Of a stretch of DNA of 64,000 bases, positions 40,191 through 50,007 are shown piece after piece. This DNA is from Auanema rhodensis. Lineage: Eukaryota; Nematoda; Chromadorea; Rhabditida; Rhabditidae. The translations under genes and the position numbers were made by a program. The stretch covers positions 14,213,638 through 14,277,637 of the forward strand of contig OZ059900.1 in assembly GCA_964057225.1 (NCBI GenBank), written 5' to 3'. The notes under the pieces were generated by a model. It ran no database searches, had not been told where the DNA came from, and saw only the letters and a program-made list of their open reading frames with translations. Position 1 is the stretch's first letter, and the number at the start of each line of letters is the position of its first letter.

Positions 40191-40557
40191 TTGAATTTGC
40201 ACTTAGAAACTTTCATTAAGAGTGTGAGTTTGAAATATAGTAGAAAAATGAAACACTGTCTCTAACATATATTGATTTATGGCCTACTTTACTCAAAGAG
40301 CTAATTGAAGTTTGGTGTTAAAATGAACAATTGATTAACGCTGACGTTCCGTTTTTTTTCATCGTAATTAAGATAGAACACTTAAATTAAATAGAAATGT
40401 TTGAAAATTTAAAAAAAAATCACAAGCTCAAATCACTTTTGAAAAAACGGAAAGTTTAAAACAACCTTTTTTCTAATAATTATCGTCTTTATCCGACTTT
40501 TGGAAGAAAAGAAAAATAGCATAACATTCAATAACGATGAATCAGAACAAAAACATT

Positions 40558-40629
40558 CTCCCCGGCCGGGAATTGAACCCGGGTCTCGCATGTGACAGAC
40601 GAGGATACTCACCACTATACTACCGAGGA
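40558..40629 (-). tRNA. trnD-GUC: tRNA-Asp(GTC), unit 39 (variant)
   Basis: Type B. G28T breaks the pair with C42 in the anticodon stem. The same change is in unit 50. Confidence 0.85.
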
Positions 40630-40996
40630 TTGAATTTGCACTTAGAAACTTTCATTAAGAGTGTGAGTTTGAATTATAGTAGAAAAATGAAACACTGTCT
40701 CTAACATATATTGATTTATGGCCTACTTTACTCAAAGAGCTAATTGAAGTTTGGTGTTAAAATGAACAATTGATTAACGCTGACGTTCCATTTTTTTTCA
40801 TCGTAATTGAGATAGAATACTTAAATTAAATGGAAATGTTTAACAATTTAAAAAAAAATCACAAGCTCAAATCACTTTTGAAAAAACAGAAAGTTTAAAA
40901 CAACCTTTTTTCTAATAATTATCGTCTTTATCCGACTTTTGGAAGAAAAGAAAAATAGCATAACATTCAATAACGATGAATCAGAACAAAAACATT

Positions 40997-41068
40997 CTCC
41001 CCGGCCGGGAATTGAACCCGGGTCTCGCATGTGACAGACGCGGATACTCACCACTATACTACCGAGGA
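40997..41068 (-). tRNA. trnD-GUC: tRNA-Asp(GTC), unit 40
   Basis: Consensus body; type B. Confidence 0.97.
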
Positions 41069-41434
41069 TTTAATTTGCACTTAGAAACTTTCATTAAGAG
41101 TGTGAGTTTGAATTAAAGTAGAAAAATGAAACACTGTCTCTAACATATCTTGATTTATGGCCTACTTTACTCAAAGAGCTAATTGAAGTTTGGTGTTAGA
41201 ATGAACGATTGATTAACGCTGACGTTTCAATTTTTTTCATCGTAATTGAGATAGAACATTTAAATTAAATGGAAATGTTTAACAATTTAGAAAAAAAACA
41301 CAAGCTCAAATCACTTTTGAAAAAACAGAAAGTTTAAAACAACCTTTTTCTAATAATTATCTTTTTTATCCGACTTTTGGAAAAAAACAAAAATAGCATA
41401 ACATTCAATAACGATGAATCAGAACAAAAACATT

Positions 41435-41506
41435 CTCCCCGGCCGGGAATTGAACCCGGGTCTCGCATGTGACAGACGCGGATACTCACCACTATACTAC
41501 CGAGGA
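41435..41506 (-). tRNA. trnD-GUC: tRNA-Asp(GTC), unit 41
   Basis: Consensus body; type C. Confidence 0.97.
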
Positions 41507-41873
41507 TTGAATTTGCACTTAGAAACTTTCATTAAGAGTGTGAGTTTGAAATATAGTAGAAAAATGAAACACTGTCTCTAACATATATTGATTTATGGCC
41601 TACTGTACTCAAAGAGCTAATTGAAGTTTGGTGTTAAAATGAACAATTGATTAACGTTGACGTTCCGTTTTTTTTCATCGTAATTAAGATAGAACACTTA
41701 AATTAAATAGAAATGTTTGAAAATTTAAAAAAAAATCACAAGCTCAAATCACTTTTGAAAAAGCAGAAAGTTTAAAATAACCTTTTTTCTAATAATTATC
41801 TTTTTAATTCGACTTTTGGAAGAAAACAAAATAAGCATAACATTCAATAACGATGAATCAGAACAAAAACATT

Positions 41874-41945
41874 CTCCCCGGCCGGGAATTGAACCCGGGT
41901 CTCGCATGTGACAGACGCGGATACTCACCACTATACTACCGAGGA
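41874..41945 (-). tRNA. trnD-GUC: tRNA-Asp(GTC), unit 42
   Basis: Consensus body; type D. Confidence 0.97.
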
Positions 41946-42311
41946 TTGAATTTGCACTTAGAAACTTTCATTAAGAGTGTGAGTTTGAATTAAAGTAGAA
42001 AAATGAAACACTGTCTCTAACATATCTTGATTTATGGCCTACTTTACTCAAAGAGCTAATTGAAGTTTGGTGTTAGAATGAACGATTGATTAACGCTGAC
42101 GTTTCAATTTTTTTCATCGTAATTGAGATAGAACATTTAAATTAAATGGAAATGTTTAACAATTTAGAAAAAAAACACAAGCTCAAATCACTTTTGAAAA
42201 AACAGAAAGTTTAAAACAACCTTTTTCTAATAATTATCTTTTTTATCCGACTTTTGGAAAAAAACAAAAATAGCATAACATTCAATAACGATGAATCAGA
42301 ACAAAAACATT

Positions 42312-42383
42312 CTCCCCGGCCGGGAATTGAACCCGGGTCTCGCATGTGACAGACGCGGATACTCACCACTATACTACCGAGGA
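42312..42383 (-). tRNA. trnD-GUC: tRNA-Asp(GTC), unit 43
   Basis: Consensus body; type C. Confidence 0.97.
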
Positions 42384-42750
42384 TTGAATTTGCACTTAGA
42401 AACTTTCATTGAGAGTGTGAGTTTGAATTAAAGTAGAAAAATGAAACACTGTCTCTAAGATATCTTGACTTATGGCCTACTTTACTCAAAGAGCTAATTG
42501 AAGTTTGGTGTTAAAATGAACAATTGATTAACGCTGACGTTCCATTTTTTTTCATCGTAATTGAGATAGAATACTTAAATTAAATGGAAATGTTTAACAA
42601 TTTAGAAAAAAAACACAAGCTCAAATCACTTTTGAAAAAACAGAAAGTTTAAAATAACCTTTTTTCTAATAATTATATTTTTTATCCGACTTTTGGAAGA
42701 AAACAAAAATAGCATAACATTCAATAACGATGAATCAGAACAAAAACATT

Positions 42751-42822
42751 CTCCCCGGCCGGGAATTGAACCCGGGTCTCGCATGTGACAGACGCGGATA
42801 CTCACCACTATACTACCGAGGA
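42751..42822 (-). tRNA. trnD-GUC: tRNA-Asp(GTC), unit 44
   Basis: Consensus body; type A, the last A in the window. Confidence 0.97.
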
Positions 42823-43189
42823 TTTAATTTGCACTTAGAAACTTTCATTAAGAGTGTGAGTTTGAAATATAGTAGAAAAATGAAACACTGTCTCTAACAT
42901 ATCTTGATTTATGGCCTACTTTACTCAAAGAGCTAATTGAAGTTTGGTGTTACAATGAACAATTGATTAACGCTGACGTTTCAATTTTTTTCATCGTAAT
43001 TAAGATAGAACATTTAAATTAAACAGAAATGTTTGAAAATTTAAAAAAAAATCACAAGCTCGAATCACTTTTGAAAAAACAGAAAGTTTAAAACAACCTT
43101 TTTTCTAATAATTATCGTCTTTATCCGACTTTTGGAAGAAAAGAAAAATAGCATAACATTCAATAACGATGAATCAGAACAAAAACATT

Positions 43190-43261
43190 CTCCCCGGCCG
43201 GGAATTGAACCCGGGTCTCGCATGTGACAGACGCGGATACTCACCACTATACTACCGAGGA
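43190..43261 (-). tRNA. trnD-GUC: tRNA-Asp(GTC), unit 45
   Basis: Consensus body; type B. Confidence 0.97.
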
Positions 43262-43627
43262 TTTAATTTGCACTTAGAAACTTTCATTAAGAGTGTGAGT
43301 TTGAATTAAAGTAGAAAAATGAAACACTGTCTCTAACATATCTTGATTTATGGCCTACTTTACTCAAAGAGCTAATTGAAGTTTGGTGTTAGAATGAACG
43401 ATTGATTAACGCTGACGTTTCAATTTTTTTCATCGTAATTGAGATAGAACATTTAAATTAAATGGAAATGTTTAACAATTTAGAAAAAAAACACAAGCTC
43501 AAATCACTTTTGAAAAAACAGAAAGTTTAAAACAACCTTTTTCTAATAATTATCTTTTTTATCCGACTTTTGGAAAAAAACAAAAATAGCATAACATTCA
43601 ATAACGATGAATCAGAACAAAAACATT

Positions 43628-43699
43628 CTCCCCGGCCGGGAATTGAACCCGGGTCTCGCATGTGACAGACGCGGATACTCACCACTATACTACCGAGGA
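43628..43699 (-). tRNA. trnD-GUC: tRNA-Asp(GTC), unit 46
   Basis: Consensus body; type C. Confidence 0.97.
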
Positions 43700-44066
43700 T
43701 TGAATTTGCACTTAGAAACTTTCATTAAGAGTGTGAGTTTGAAATATAGTAGAAAAATGAAACACTGTCTCTAACATATATTGATTTATGGCCTACTTTA
43801 CTCAAAGAGCTAATTGAAGTTTGGTGTTAAAATGAACAATTGATTAACGTTGACGTTCCGTTTTTTTTCATCGTAATTAAGATAGAACACTTAAATTAAA
43901 TAGAAATGTTTGAAAATTTAAAAAAAAATCACAAGCTCAAATCACTTTTGAAAAAGCAGAAAGTTTAAAATAACCTTTTTTCTAATAATTATCTTTTTAA
44001 TTCGACTTTTGGAAGAAAACAAAATAAGCATAACATTCAATAACGATGAATCAGAACAAAAACATT

Positions 44067-44138
44067 CTCCCCGGCCGGGAATTGAACCCGGGTCTCGCAT
44101 GTGACAGACGCGGATACTCACCACTATACTACCGAGGA
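44067..44138 (-). tRNA. trnD-GUC: tRNA-Asp(GTC), unit 47
   Basis: Consensus body; type D. Confidence 0.97.
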
Positions 44139-44503
44139 TTGAATTTGCACTTAGAAACTTTCATTGAGAGTGTGAGTTTGAATTAAAGTAGAAAAATGAA
44201 ACACTGTCTCTAAGATATCTTGATTTATGGCCTACTTTACTCAAAGAGCTAATTGAAGTTTGGTGTTAGAATGAACAATTGATTAACGCTGACGTTCCGT
44301 TTTTTCATCGTAATTAAGATAGAACACTTAAATTAAATAGAAATGTTTGAAAATTTAAAAAAAAATCACAAGCTCAAATCACTTTTGAAAAAACAGAAAG
44401 TTTAAAACAACCTTTTTTCTAATAATTATCGTCTTTATCCGACTTTTGGAAGAAAAGAAAAATAGCATAACATTCAATAACGATGAATCAGAACAAAAAC
44501 ATT

Positions 44504-44575
44504 CTCCCCGGCCGGGAATTGAACCCGGGTCTCGCATGTGACAGACGCGGATACTCACCACTATACTACCGAGGA
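44504..44575 (-). tRNA. trnD-GUC: tRNA-Asp(GTC), unit 48
   Basis: Consensus body; type B. The distance from unit 47 is 437 bp because the spacer T run near 44300 is 2 bp shorter. Confidence 0.97.
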
Positions 44576-44942
44576 TTGAATTTGCACTTAGAAACTTTCA
44601 TTAAGAGTGTGAGTTTGAAATATAGTAGAAAAATGAAACACTGTCTCTAACATATATTGATTTATGGCCTACTTTACTCAAAGAGCTAATTGAAGTTTGG
44701 TGTTAGAATGAACAATTGATTAACGCTGACGTTCCATTTTTTTTTATCGTAATTGAGATAGAATACTTAAATTAAATGAAAATGTTTAACAATTTAGAAA
44801 AAAAACACAAGCTCAAATCAATTTTGAAAAAACAGAAAGTTTAAAATAACCTTTTTTCTAATAATTATCTTTTTAATTCGACTTTTGGAAGAAAACAAAA
44901 ATAGCATAACATTCAATAACGATGAATCAGAACAAAAACATT

Positions 44943-45014
44943 CTCCCCGGCCGGGAATTGAACCCGGGTCTCGCATGTGACAGACGCGGATACTCACCAC
45001 TATACTACCGAGGA
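44943..45014 (-). tRNA. trnD-GUC: tRNA-Asp(GTC), unit 49
   Basis: Consensus body; type E, matching unit 38. Confidence 0.97.
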
Positions 45015-45381
45015 TTGAATTTGCACTTAGAAACTTTCATTAAGAGTGTGAGTTTGAAATATAGTAGAAAAATGAAACACTGTCTCTAACATATATTGAT
45101 TTATGGCCTACTTTACTCAAAGAGCTAATTGAAGTTTGGTGTTAAAATGAACAATTGATTAACGCTGACGTTCCGTTTTTTTTCATCGTAATTAAGATAG
45201 AACACTTAAATTAAATAGAAATGTTTGAAAATTTAAAAAAAAATCACAAGCTCAAATCACTTTTGAAAAAACAGAAAGTTTAAAACAACCTTTTTTCTAA
45301 TAATTATCGTCTTTATCCGACTTTTGGAAGAAAAGAAAAATAGCATAACATTCAATAACGATGAATCAGAACAAAAACATT

Positions 45382-45453
45382 CTCCCCGGCCGGGAATTGA
45401 ACCCGGGTCTCGCATGTGACAGACGAGGATACTCACCACTATACTACCGAGGA
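45382..45453 (-). tRNA. trnD-GUC: tRNA-Asp(GTC), unit 50 (variant)
   Basis: Type B with G28T as in unit 39, 4824 bp (11 units) away. Confidence 0.85.
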
Positions 45454-45820
45454 TTGAATTTGCACTTAGAAACTTTCATTAAGAGTGTGAGTTTGAAATA
45501 TAGTAGAAAAATGAAACACTGTCTCTAACATATATTGATTTATGGCCTACTTTACTCCAAGAGCTAATTGAAGTTTGGTGTTAAAATGAACAATTGATTA
45601 ACGCTGACGTTCCATTTTTTTTCATCGTAATTGAGATAGAATACTTAAATTAAATGGAAATGTTTAACAATTTAAAAAAAAATCACAAGCTCAAATCACT
45701 TTTGAAAAAACAGAAAGTTTAAAACAACCTTTTTTCTAATAATTATCGTCTTTATCCGACTTTTGGAAGAAAAGAAAAATAGCATAACATTCAATAACGA
45801 TGAATCAGAACAAAAACATT

Positions 45821-45892
45821 CTCCCCGGCCGGGAATTGAACCCGGGTCTCGCATGTGACAGACGCGGATACTCACCACTATACTACCGAGGA
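45821..45892 (-). tRNA. trnD-GUC: tRNA-Asp(GTC), unit 51
   Basis: Consensus body; type B. Confidence 0.97.
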
Positions 45893-46258
45893 TTTAATTT
45901 GCACTTAGAAATTTTCATTAAGAGTGTGAGTTTGAATTAAAGTAGAAAAATGAAACACTGTCTCTAACATATCTTGATTTATGGCCTACTTTACTCAAAG
46001 AGCTAATTGAAGTTTGGTGTTAGAATGAACGATTGATTAACGCTGACGTTTCAATTTTTTTCATCGTAATTGAGATAGAACATTTAAATTAAATGGAAAT
46101 GTTTAACAATTTAGAAAAAAAACACAAGCTCAAATCACTTTTGAAAAAACAGAAAGTTTAAAACAACCTTTTTCTAATAATTATCTTTTTTATCCGACTT
46201 TTGGAAAAAAACAAAAATAGCATAACATTCAATAACGATGAATCAGAACAAAAACATT

Positions 46259-46330
46259 CTCCCCGGCCGGGAATTGAACCCGGGTCTCGCATGTGACAGA
46301 CGCGGATACTCACCACTATACTACCGAGGA
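46259..46330 (-). tRNA. trnD-GUC: tRNA-Asp(GTC), unit 52
   Basis: Consensus body; type C. Confidence 0.97.
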
Positions 46331-46697
46331 TTGAATTTGCACTTAGAAACTTTCATTAAGAGTGTGAGTTTGAAATATAGTAGAAAAATGAAACACTGTC
46401 TCTAACATATATTGATTTCTGGCCTACTTTACTCAAAGAGCTAATTGAAGTTTGGTGTTAAAATGAACAATTGATTAACGTTGACGTTCCGTTTTTTTTC
46501 ATCGTAATTAAGATAGAACACTTAAATTAAATAGAAATGTTTGAAAATTTAAAAAAAAATCACAAGCTCAAATCACTTTTGAAAAAGCAGAAAGTTTAAA
46601 ATAACCTTTTTTCTAATAATTATCTTTTTAATTCGACTTTTGGAAGAAAACAAAATAAGCATAACATTCAATAACGATGAATCAGAACAAAAACATT

Positions 46698-46769
46698 CTC
46701 CCCGGCCGGGAATTGAACCCGGGTCTCGCATGTGACAGACGCGGATACTCACCACTATACTACCGAGGA
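46698..46769 (-). tRNA. trnD-GUC: tRNA-Asp(GTC), unit 53
   Basis: Consensus body; type D. Confidence 0.97.
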
Positions 46770-47135
46770 TTGAATTTGCACTTAGAAACTTTCATTGAGA
46801 GTGTGAGTTTGAATTAAAGTAGAAAAATGAAACACTGTCTCTAAGATATCTTGATTTATGGCCTACTTTACTCAAAGAGCTAATTGAAGTTTGGTGTTAG
46901 AATGAACAATTGATTAACGCTGACGTTCCATTTTTTTTTATCGTAATTGAGATAGAATACTTAAATTAAATGAAAATGTTTAACAATTTAGAAAAAAAAC
47001 ACAAGCTCAAATCACTTTTGAAAAAACAGAAAGTTTAAAACAACCTTTTTCTAATAATTATCTTTTTTATCCGACTTTTGGAAAAAAACAAAAATAGCAT
47101 AACATTCAATAACGATGAATCAGAACAAAAACATT

Positions 47136-47207
47136 CTCCCCGGCCGGGAATTGAACCCGGGTCTCGCATGTGACAGACGCGGATACTCACCACTATACTA
47201 CCGAGGA
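47136..47207 (-). tRNA. trnD-GUC: tRNA-Asp(GTC), unit 54
   Basis: Consensus body; type C. Confidence 0.97.
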
Positions 47208-47574
47208 TTGAATTTGCACTTAGAAACTTTCATTAAGAGTGTGAGTTTGAAATATAGTAGAAAAATGAAACACTGTCTCTAACATATATTGATTTATGGC
47301 CTACTTTACTCAAAGAGCTAATTGAAGTTTGGTGTTAAAATGAACAATTGATTAACGTTGACGTTCCGTTTTTTTTCATCGTAATTAAGATAGAACACTT
47401 AAATTAAATAGAAATGTTTAAAAATTTAAAAAAAAATCACAAGCTCAAATCACTTTTGAAAAAGCAGAAAGTTTAAAATAACCTTTTTTCTAATAATTAT
47501 CTTTTTAATTCGACTTTTGGAAGAAAACAAAATAAGCATAACATTCAATAACGATGAATCAGAACAAAAACATT

Positions 47575-47646
47575 CTCCCCGGCCGGGAATTGAACCCAGG
47601 TCTCGCATGTGACAGACGCGGATACTCACCACTATACTACCGAGGA
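47575..47646 (-). tRNA. trnD-GUC: tRNA-Asp(GTC), unit 55 (variant)
   Basis: Type D. C50T in the T-stem keeps a wobble pair with G64, so the fold is probably retained. Confidence 0.93.
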
Positions 47647-48013
47647 TTGAATTTGCACTTAGAAACTTTCATTAAGAGTGTGAGTTTGAAATATAGTAGA
47701 AAAATGAAACACTGTCTCTAACATATATTGATTTATGGCCTACTTTACTCAAAGAGCTAATTGAAGTTTGGTGTTACAATGAACAATTGATTAACGCTGA
47801 CGTTTCAATTTTTTTCATCGTAATTAAGATAGAACATTTAAATTAAACAGAAATGTTTGAAAATTTAAAAAAAAATCACAAGCTCAAATCACTTTTGAAA
47901 AAACAGAAAGTTTAAAACAACCTTTTTTCTAATAATTATCGTCTTTATCCGACTTTTGGAAGAAAAGAAAAATAGCATAACATTCAATAACGATGAATCA
48001 GAACAAAAACATT

Positions 48014-48085
48014 CTCCCCGGCCGGGAATTGAACCCGGGTCTCGCATGTGACAGACGCGGATACTCACCACTATACTACCGAGGA
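48014..48085 (-). tRNA. trnD-GUC: tRNA-Asp(GTC), unit 56
   Basis: Consensus body; type B. Confidence 0.97.
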
Positions 48086-48451
48086 TTTAATTTGCACTTA
48101 GAAACTTTCATTAAGAGTGTGAGTTTGAATTAAAGTAGAAAAATGAAACACTGTCTCTAACATATCTTGATTTATGGCCTACTTTACTCAAAGAGCTAAT
48201 TGAAGTTTGGTGTTAGAATGAACGATTGATTAACGCTGACGTTTCAATTTTTTTCATCGTAATTGAGATAGAACATTTAAATTAAATGGAAATGTTTAAC
48301 AATTTAGAAAAAAAACACAAGCTCAAATCACTTTTGAAAAAACAGAAAGTTTAAAACAACCTTTTTCTAATAATTATCTTTTTTATCCGACTTTTGGAAA
48401 AAAACAAAAATAGCATAACATTCAATAACGATGAATCAGAACAAAAACATT

Positions 48452-48523
48452 CTCCCCGGCCGGGAATTGAACCCGGGTCTCGCATGTGACAGACGCGGAT
48501 ACTCACCACTATACTACCGAGGA
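48452..48523 (-). tRNA. trnD-GUC: tRNA-Asp(GTC), unit 57
   Basis: Consensus body; type C. Confidence 0.97.
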
Positions 48524-48890
48524 TTGAATTTGCACTTAGAAACTTTCATTGAGAGTGTGAGTTTGAATTAAAGTAGAAAAATGAAACACTGTCTCTAAGA
48601 TATGTTGATTTATGGCCTACTGTACTCAAAGAGCTAATTGAAGTTTGGTGTTAAAATGAACAATTGATTAACGTTGACGTTCCGTTTTTTTTCATCGTAA
48701 TTAAGATAGAACACTTAAATTAAATAGAAATGTTTGAAAATTTAAAAAAAAATCACAAGCTCAAATAACTTTTGAAAAAGCAGAAAGTTTAAAATAACCT
48801 TTTTTCTAATAATTATCTTTTTAATTCGACTTTTGGAAGAAAACAAAAATAGCATAACATTCAATAACGATGAATCAGAACAAAAACATT

Positions 48891-48962
48891 CTCCCCGGCC
48901 GGGAATTGAACCCGGGTCTCGCATGTGACAGACGCGGATACTCACCACTATACTACCGAGGA
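48891..48962 (-). tRNA. trnD-GUC: tRNA-Asp(GTC), unit 58
   Basis: Consensus body; type D. Confidence 0.97.
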
Positions 48963-49329
48963 TTGAATTTGCACTTAGAAACTTTCATTAAGAGTGTGAG
49001 TTTGAAATATAGTAGAAAAATGAAACACTGTCTCTAACATATATTGATTTATGGCCTACTTTACTCAAAGAGCTAATTGAAGTTTGGTGTTAAAATGAAC
49101 AATTGATTAACGCTGACGTTCCATTTTTTTTCATCGTAATTGAGATAGAATACTTAAATTAAATGGAAATGTTTAACAATTTAAAAAAAAATCACAAGCT
49201 CAAATCACTTTTGAAAAAACAGAAAGTTTAAAACAACCTTTTTTCTAATAATTATCGTCTTTATCCGACTTTTGGAAGAAAAGAAAAATAGCATAACATT
49301 CAATAACGATGAATCAGAACAAAAACATT

Positions 49330-49401
49330 CTCGCCGGCCGGGAATTGAACCCGGGTCTCGCATGTGACAGACGCGGATACTCACCACTATACTACCGAGG
49401 A
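49330..49401 (-). tRNA. trnD-GUC: tRNA-Asp(GTC), unit 59 (variant, next to the retrotransposon)
   Basis: Type B. G70C gives a C-C mismatch with C3 in the acceptor stem. The BEL/Pao element is inserted 19-23 bp upstream of this gene's 5' end, so its natural 5' flank is replaced beyond -23. Confidence 0.85.
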
Positions 49402-49419
49402 TTGAATTTGCACTTAGAA

Positions 49420-49424
49420 ACTTT
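49420..49424. repeat. Target-site duplication, left (ACTTT)
   Basis: Five bases flanking the 5' LTR, repeated at 58330-58334. The uninterrupted spacer in other units has a single copy at this place (gaaactttcatt). Confidence 0.95.
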
Positions 49425-49724
49425 TGTCGCGGTTAGCGATTATTTTTTATTCTTTTTTCTATGTTTTGTTCCATTTCAGTTTTGTTTTTATCGTTTTCCT
49501 TTACTTTGTCTATTTCAGATTGTACTTTTCGGCCCGCCTTCCCATATCTTCATCTTTGGGATCGGAAAATACGATATACCTCAACTTACTTCAACGGAGT
49601 ATAGACGATCTATATTTTGTTGATATTGTTAACTTTCTCTTTAATAAAGCATTCTACCACTGACTATCTGTTCTATTAATTCTCAGCGGAATACCGACAA
49701 CCGAATACCTTCGCCGAAGCGACA
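49425..49724 (+). repeat. 5' LTR (300 bp)
   Basis: Starts TGTCGC, ends GCGACA. It contains AATAAA at 49643-49648, so a U3-R-U5 layout with the R boundary shortly after that is likely. A TATA box is not obvious; the T-rich first 80 bp is the probable U3. Confidence 0.95.
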
Positions 49725-49725
49725 T

Positions 49726-49738
49726 TGGTGCATCGACC
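49726..49738 (+). other. Primer-binding site, tRNA-Gly-like
   Basis: One base after the LTR the sequence reads TGGTGCATCGACC. It matches the complement of the CCA-tailed 3' end of an invertebrate tRNA-Gly except for one base (A for G). Priming by the surrounding tRNA-Asp is not supported, since its complement would continue TGGCTCCCC. Confidence 0.65.
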
Positions 49739-50007
49739 ATCACGACTCAGGTCACTGCTTCAACAGGTACCTTATCATTTAATTTGGTGGCGACTCTTAA
49801 GTCCATCAGCTCAGGCGTGAATTTGCCTGCAGTAATCGATATAATTTCGGAGCATAATAACGCTCCAAGATACGACAAGTCGTATATCTCATACTCATTT
49901 GTTGTACTTTGTACAACTTTCATTTCTTGTTCTCTCTCATTTTCTGAATTTTATTCATCATTATCAGCTATAGAAGCTTACCTATTACGCCTCACACAGC
50001 GTTAGAA
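49739..50007 (+). other. Untranslated leader between primer site and gag
   Basis: No ATG-started reading frame of note. This probably holds the packaging and dimerisation signals expected here, but I cannot point to a specific structure. The main ORF's ATG at 50008 lies in frame with no upstream extension that matches a known gag. Confidence 0.5.

Larger units (their letters stand above)
23741..49419. repeat. tRNA-Asp tandem array, left segment (units 1-59)
   Basis: About 58.5 units of 437-439 bp, each with one minus-strand tRNA-Asp gene and about 367 bp of AT-rich spacer. The left edge grades in from the junction filler; units 1-3 and 6 are the most divergent, as array edges often are. Spacers form types A-F (key in the summary). 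Type order gives repeated A-B-C-D tetramers: units 7-10, 11-14, 20-23, 24-27, 31-34 and 44-47. The segment is interrupted by the retrotransposon in the 5' flank of unit 59. No protein gene is supported in the spacers. Confidence 0.97.

Noticed and set aside
49309..49663. Plus-strand frames of 104 and 79 codons over the LTRs, and equivalents at 57971-58268
   Set aside because: They lie in tRNA spacer and LTR sequence, are T-rich, and have no domain; LTRs are regulatory here.
49784..50005. 73-codon frame in the retrotransposon leader
   Set aside because: It has no ATG near its start and no similarity to a gag; it ends just before the real polyprotein start.
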